DNA of 64,000 nt, from positions 434,001 through 498,000 of the forward strand of contig JALJCQ010000023.1 of NCBI GenBank assembly GCA_023091665.1. Direction: 5' to 3'. The translations under genes were made by a program, and so were the position numbers. The DNA comes from Pythium myriotylum (taxonomy: Eukaryota; Oomycota; Peronosporomycetes; Pythiales; Pythiaceae). Below, one piece after another: positions 63,465 through 64,000 of the stretch. Within the stretch, counting starts at the first letter, position 1. Every line of letters starts with the position of its first letter. The notes beneath the pieces are model-generated. The model saw only the letters and a list, made by a program, of their open reading frames with translations. It was not told the DNA's origin and did no database searches.

Positions 63465-63700
63465 GGTCGTGCTGACGATGAGAAGGAGCCAAAAGCTGTC
63501 AACACACGTGACCAAAGGTGTTCCGTCAAACCGGTTCCCACCGGTTTCTCTGAGCAACCGGTGGAAAGACCGACAAGAAGAGCAACTTGCTCTTCTTGGG
63601 CTCAAACCGGTTCAATACCGGTATCTCTGCGTTCTTTGCGTCCGAGGGCCTTGAGAAAGTGAAGTCGGGAAGGACGAGCGAGGTTGAAGAGAGAAGCCTC
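63465..63700. promoter_or_regulatory. Divergent promoter region with ACCGGT cluster and a 25-bp palindrome
   Basis: Between the HAD-CofD and Rab starts lie five ACCGGT palindromes (63530, 63540, 63557, 63606, 63617) in 93 bp. A palindrome at 63574-63598 has 12-bp arms CAAGAAGAGCAA/TTGCTCTTCTTG around one C. Both look like regulator sites; no binding factor is known. Confidence 0.5.
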
Positions 63701-64000
63701 ATGAGCGACCGCCGCGTGAGTGCCGCGCAAGACGCCGTGATCAAAGTGCTCGTGCTAGGCGACGCCGCGACCGGCAAGACCAGCATCATCAAGCGGTGAG
63801 GAGTCGCTTCTCGCGTGGGAGTAGGGGAGGCACGTGATGACGCGGGGCGCGCTCTCCCGCAGGTATGTCCACGACGCGTTCTCGGAGCACCATCGCACGA
63901 CCATCGGCGTCGACTTCGCGCTCAAGGCTGTGACTGTGTCCGGCACGACCGTGCGCCTCCAGCTGTGGGACATTGCCGGTCAGGAGCACTTTCGCGCGCT
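63701..64000 (+). CDS. Rab32/38-like small GTPase, N-terminal part (3' end outside window)
   Basis: Exon 1 is 63701-63795 and exon 2 begins at 63863 and runs off the window, joined in phase 2. The P-loop is [12 protein letters not shown]; switch I and II read [11 protein letters not shown] and [12 protein letters not shown]. The IGVDFALK...WDIAGQE combination is diagnostic of Rab32/Rab38, which act at lysosome-related organelles and mitochondria-associated membranes. The last part and the prenylation site are not visible. It is divergent from the HAD-CofD gene with 236 bp between start codons. Confidence 0.88.

Overview
The window is nuclear DNA of a flagellate stramenopile, most likely an oomycete of the Pythium/Phytophthora kind. 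The evidence is compact genes with short introns (about 54-70 nt), a calcium-dependent protein kinase with four EF hands, three single-repeat SHAQKYF-class MYB regulators, basal-body genes (delta-tubulin and an SFI1-like protein), a mitochondrial ribosomal protein, a Ty1/copia element, and initiator-like GCTCA(C/T) motifs close to start codons. Species cannot be fixed from sequence alone. Exon structures were built by hand from splice sites, reading phase and known family sequence; where phases close exactly I say so.

1-13.7 kb: a truncated MYND-finger gene, a small secreted Gly/Tyr/Trp-rich protein, a PH-domain protein, a complete seven-exon MEMO1 homologue, and a nearly intact copia retrotransposon (4692-12187, minus strand) with 351-bp LTRs and a GGAGC target duplication. 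The element lies just upstream of a gene for an acidic protein.

13.6-25.8 kb: a mitochondrial 2-oxoacid dehydrogenase E1 (DHTKD1-like), a VIPAS39/SPE-39-like trafficking protein divergent from a ten-exon CDPK, a second Gly/Tyr/Trp-rich secreted protein, a PDZ+ZZ protein, mitochondrial uL22 and a nucleoredoxin-like thioredoxin.

25.8-41 kb: an unrecognised 541-residue protein, a TPX2-like protein, an ankyrin/coiled-coil protein, and a gene-poor stretch holding three MYB paralogues with hairpins, homopolymer and microsatellite tracts and no other gene I can recognise.

41-64 kb: a transposase-derived SWIM-finger protein, an SFI1-like protein tail-to-tail with delta-tubulin, a multi-Tudor-like protein, an endosomal Qa-SNARE, a UBE2D/E-type E2, a B-box plus Cys/His-rich protein, a tandem-RGS+DENN fusion, a fusion of a catalytically degenerate HAD domain to a CofD/YvcK domain with a membrane tail, and the start of a Rab32-like GTPase.

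Several genes concern endolysosomal traffic (VIPAS39-like, Qa-SNARE, DENN, Rab32-like) or the basal body and spindle (delta-tubulin, SFI1-like, TPX2-like). Apart from the delta-tubulin/SFI1 pair I see no sign that they form a regulated cluster. The most unusual items are the pseudo-HAD-CofD fusion, the RGS-DENN fusion, the copia element with non-TG/CA ends and a primer site overlapping the gag start, and the MYB family with a shared C-terminal motif.
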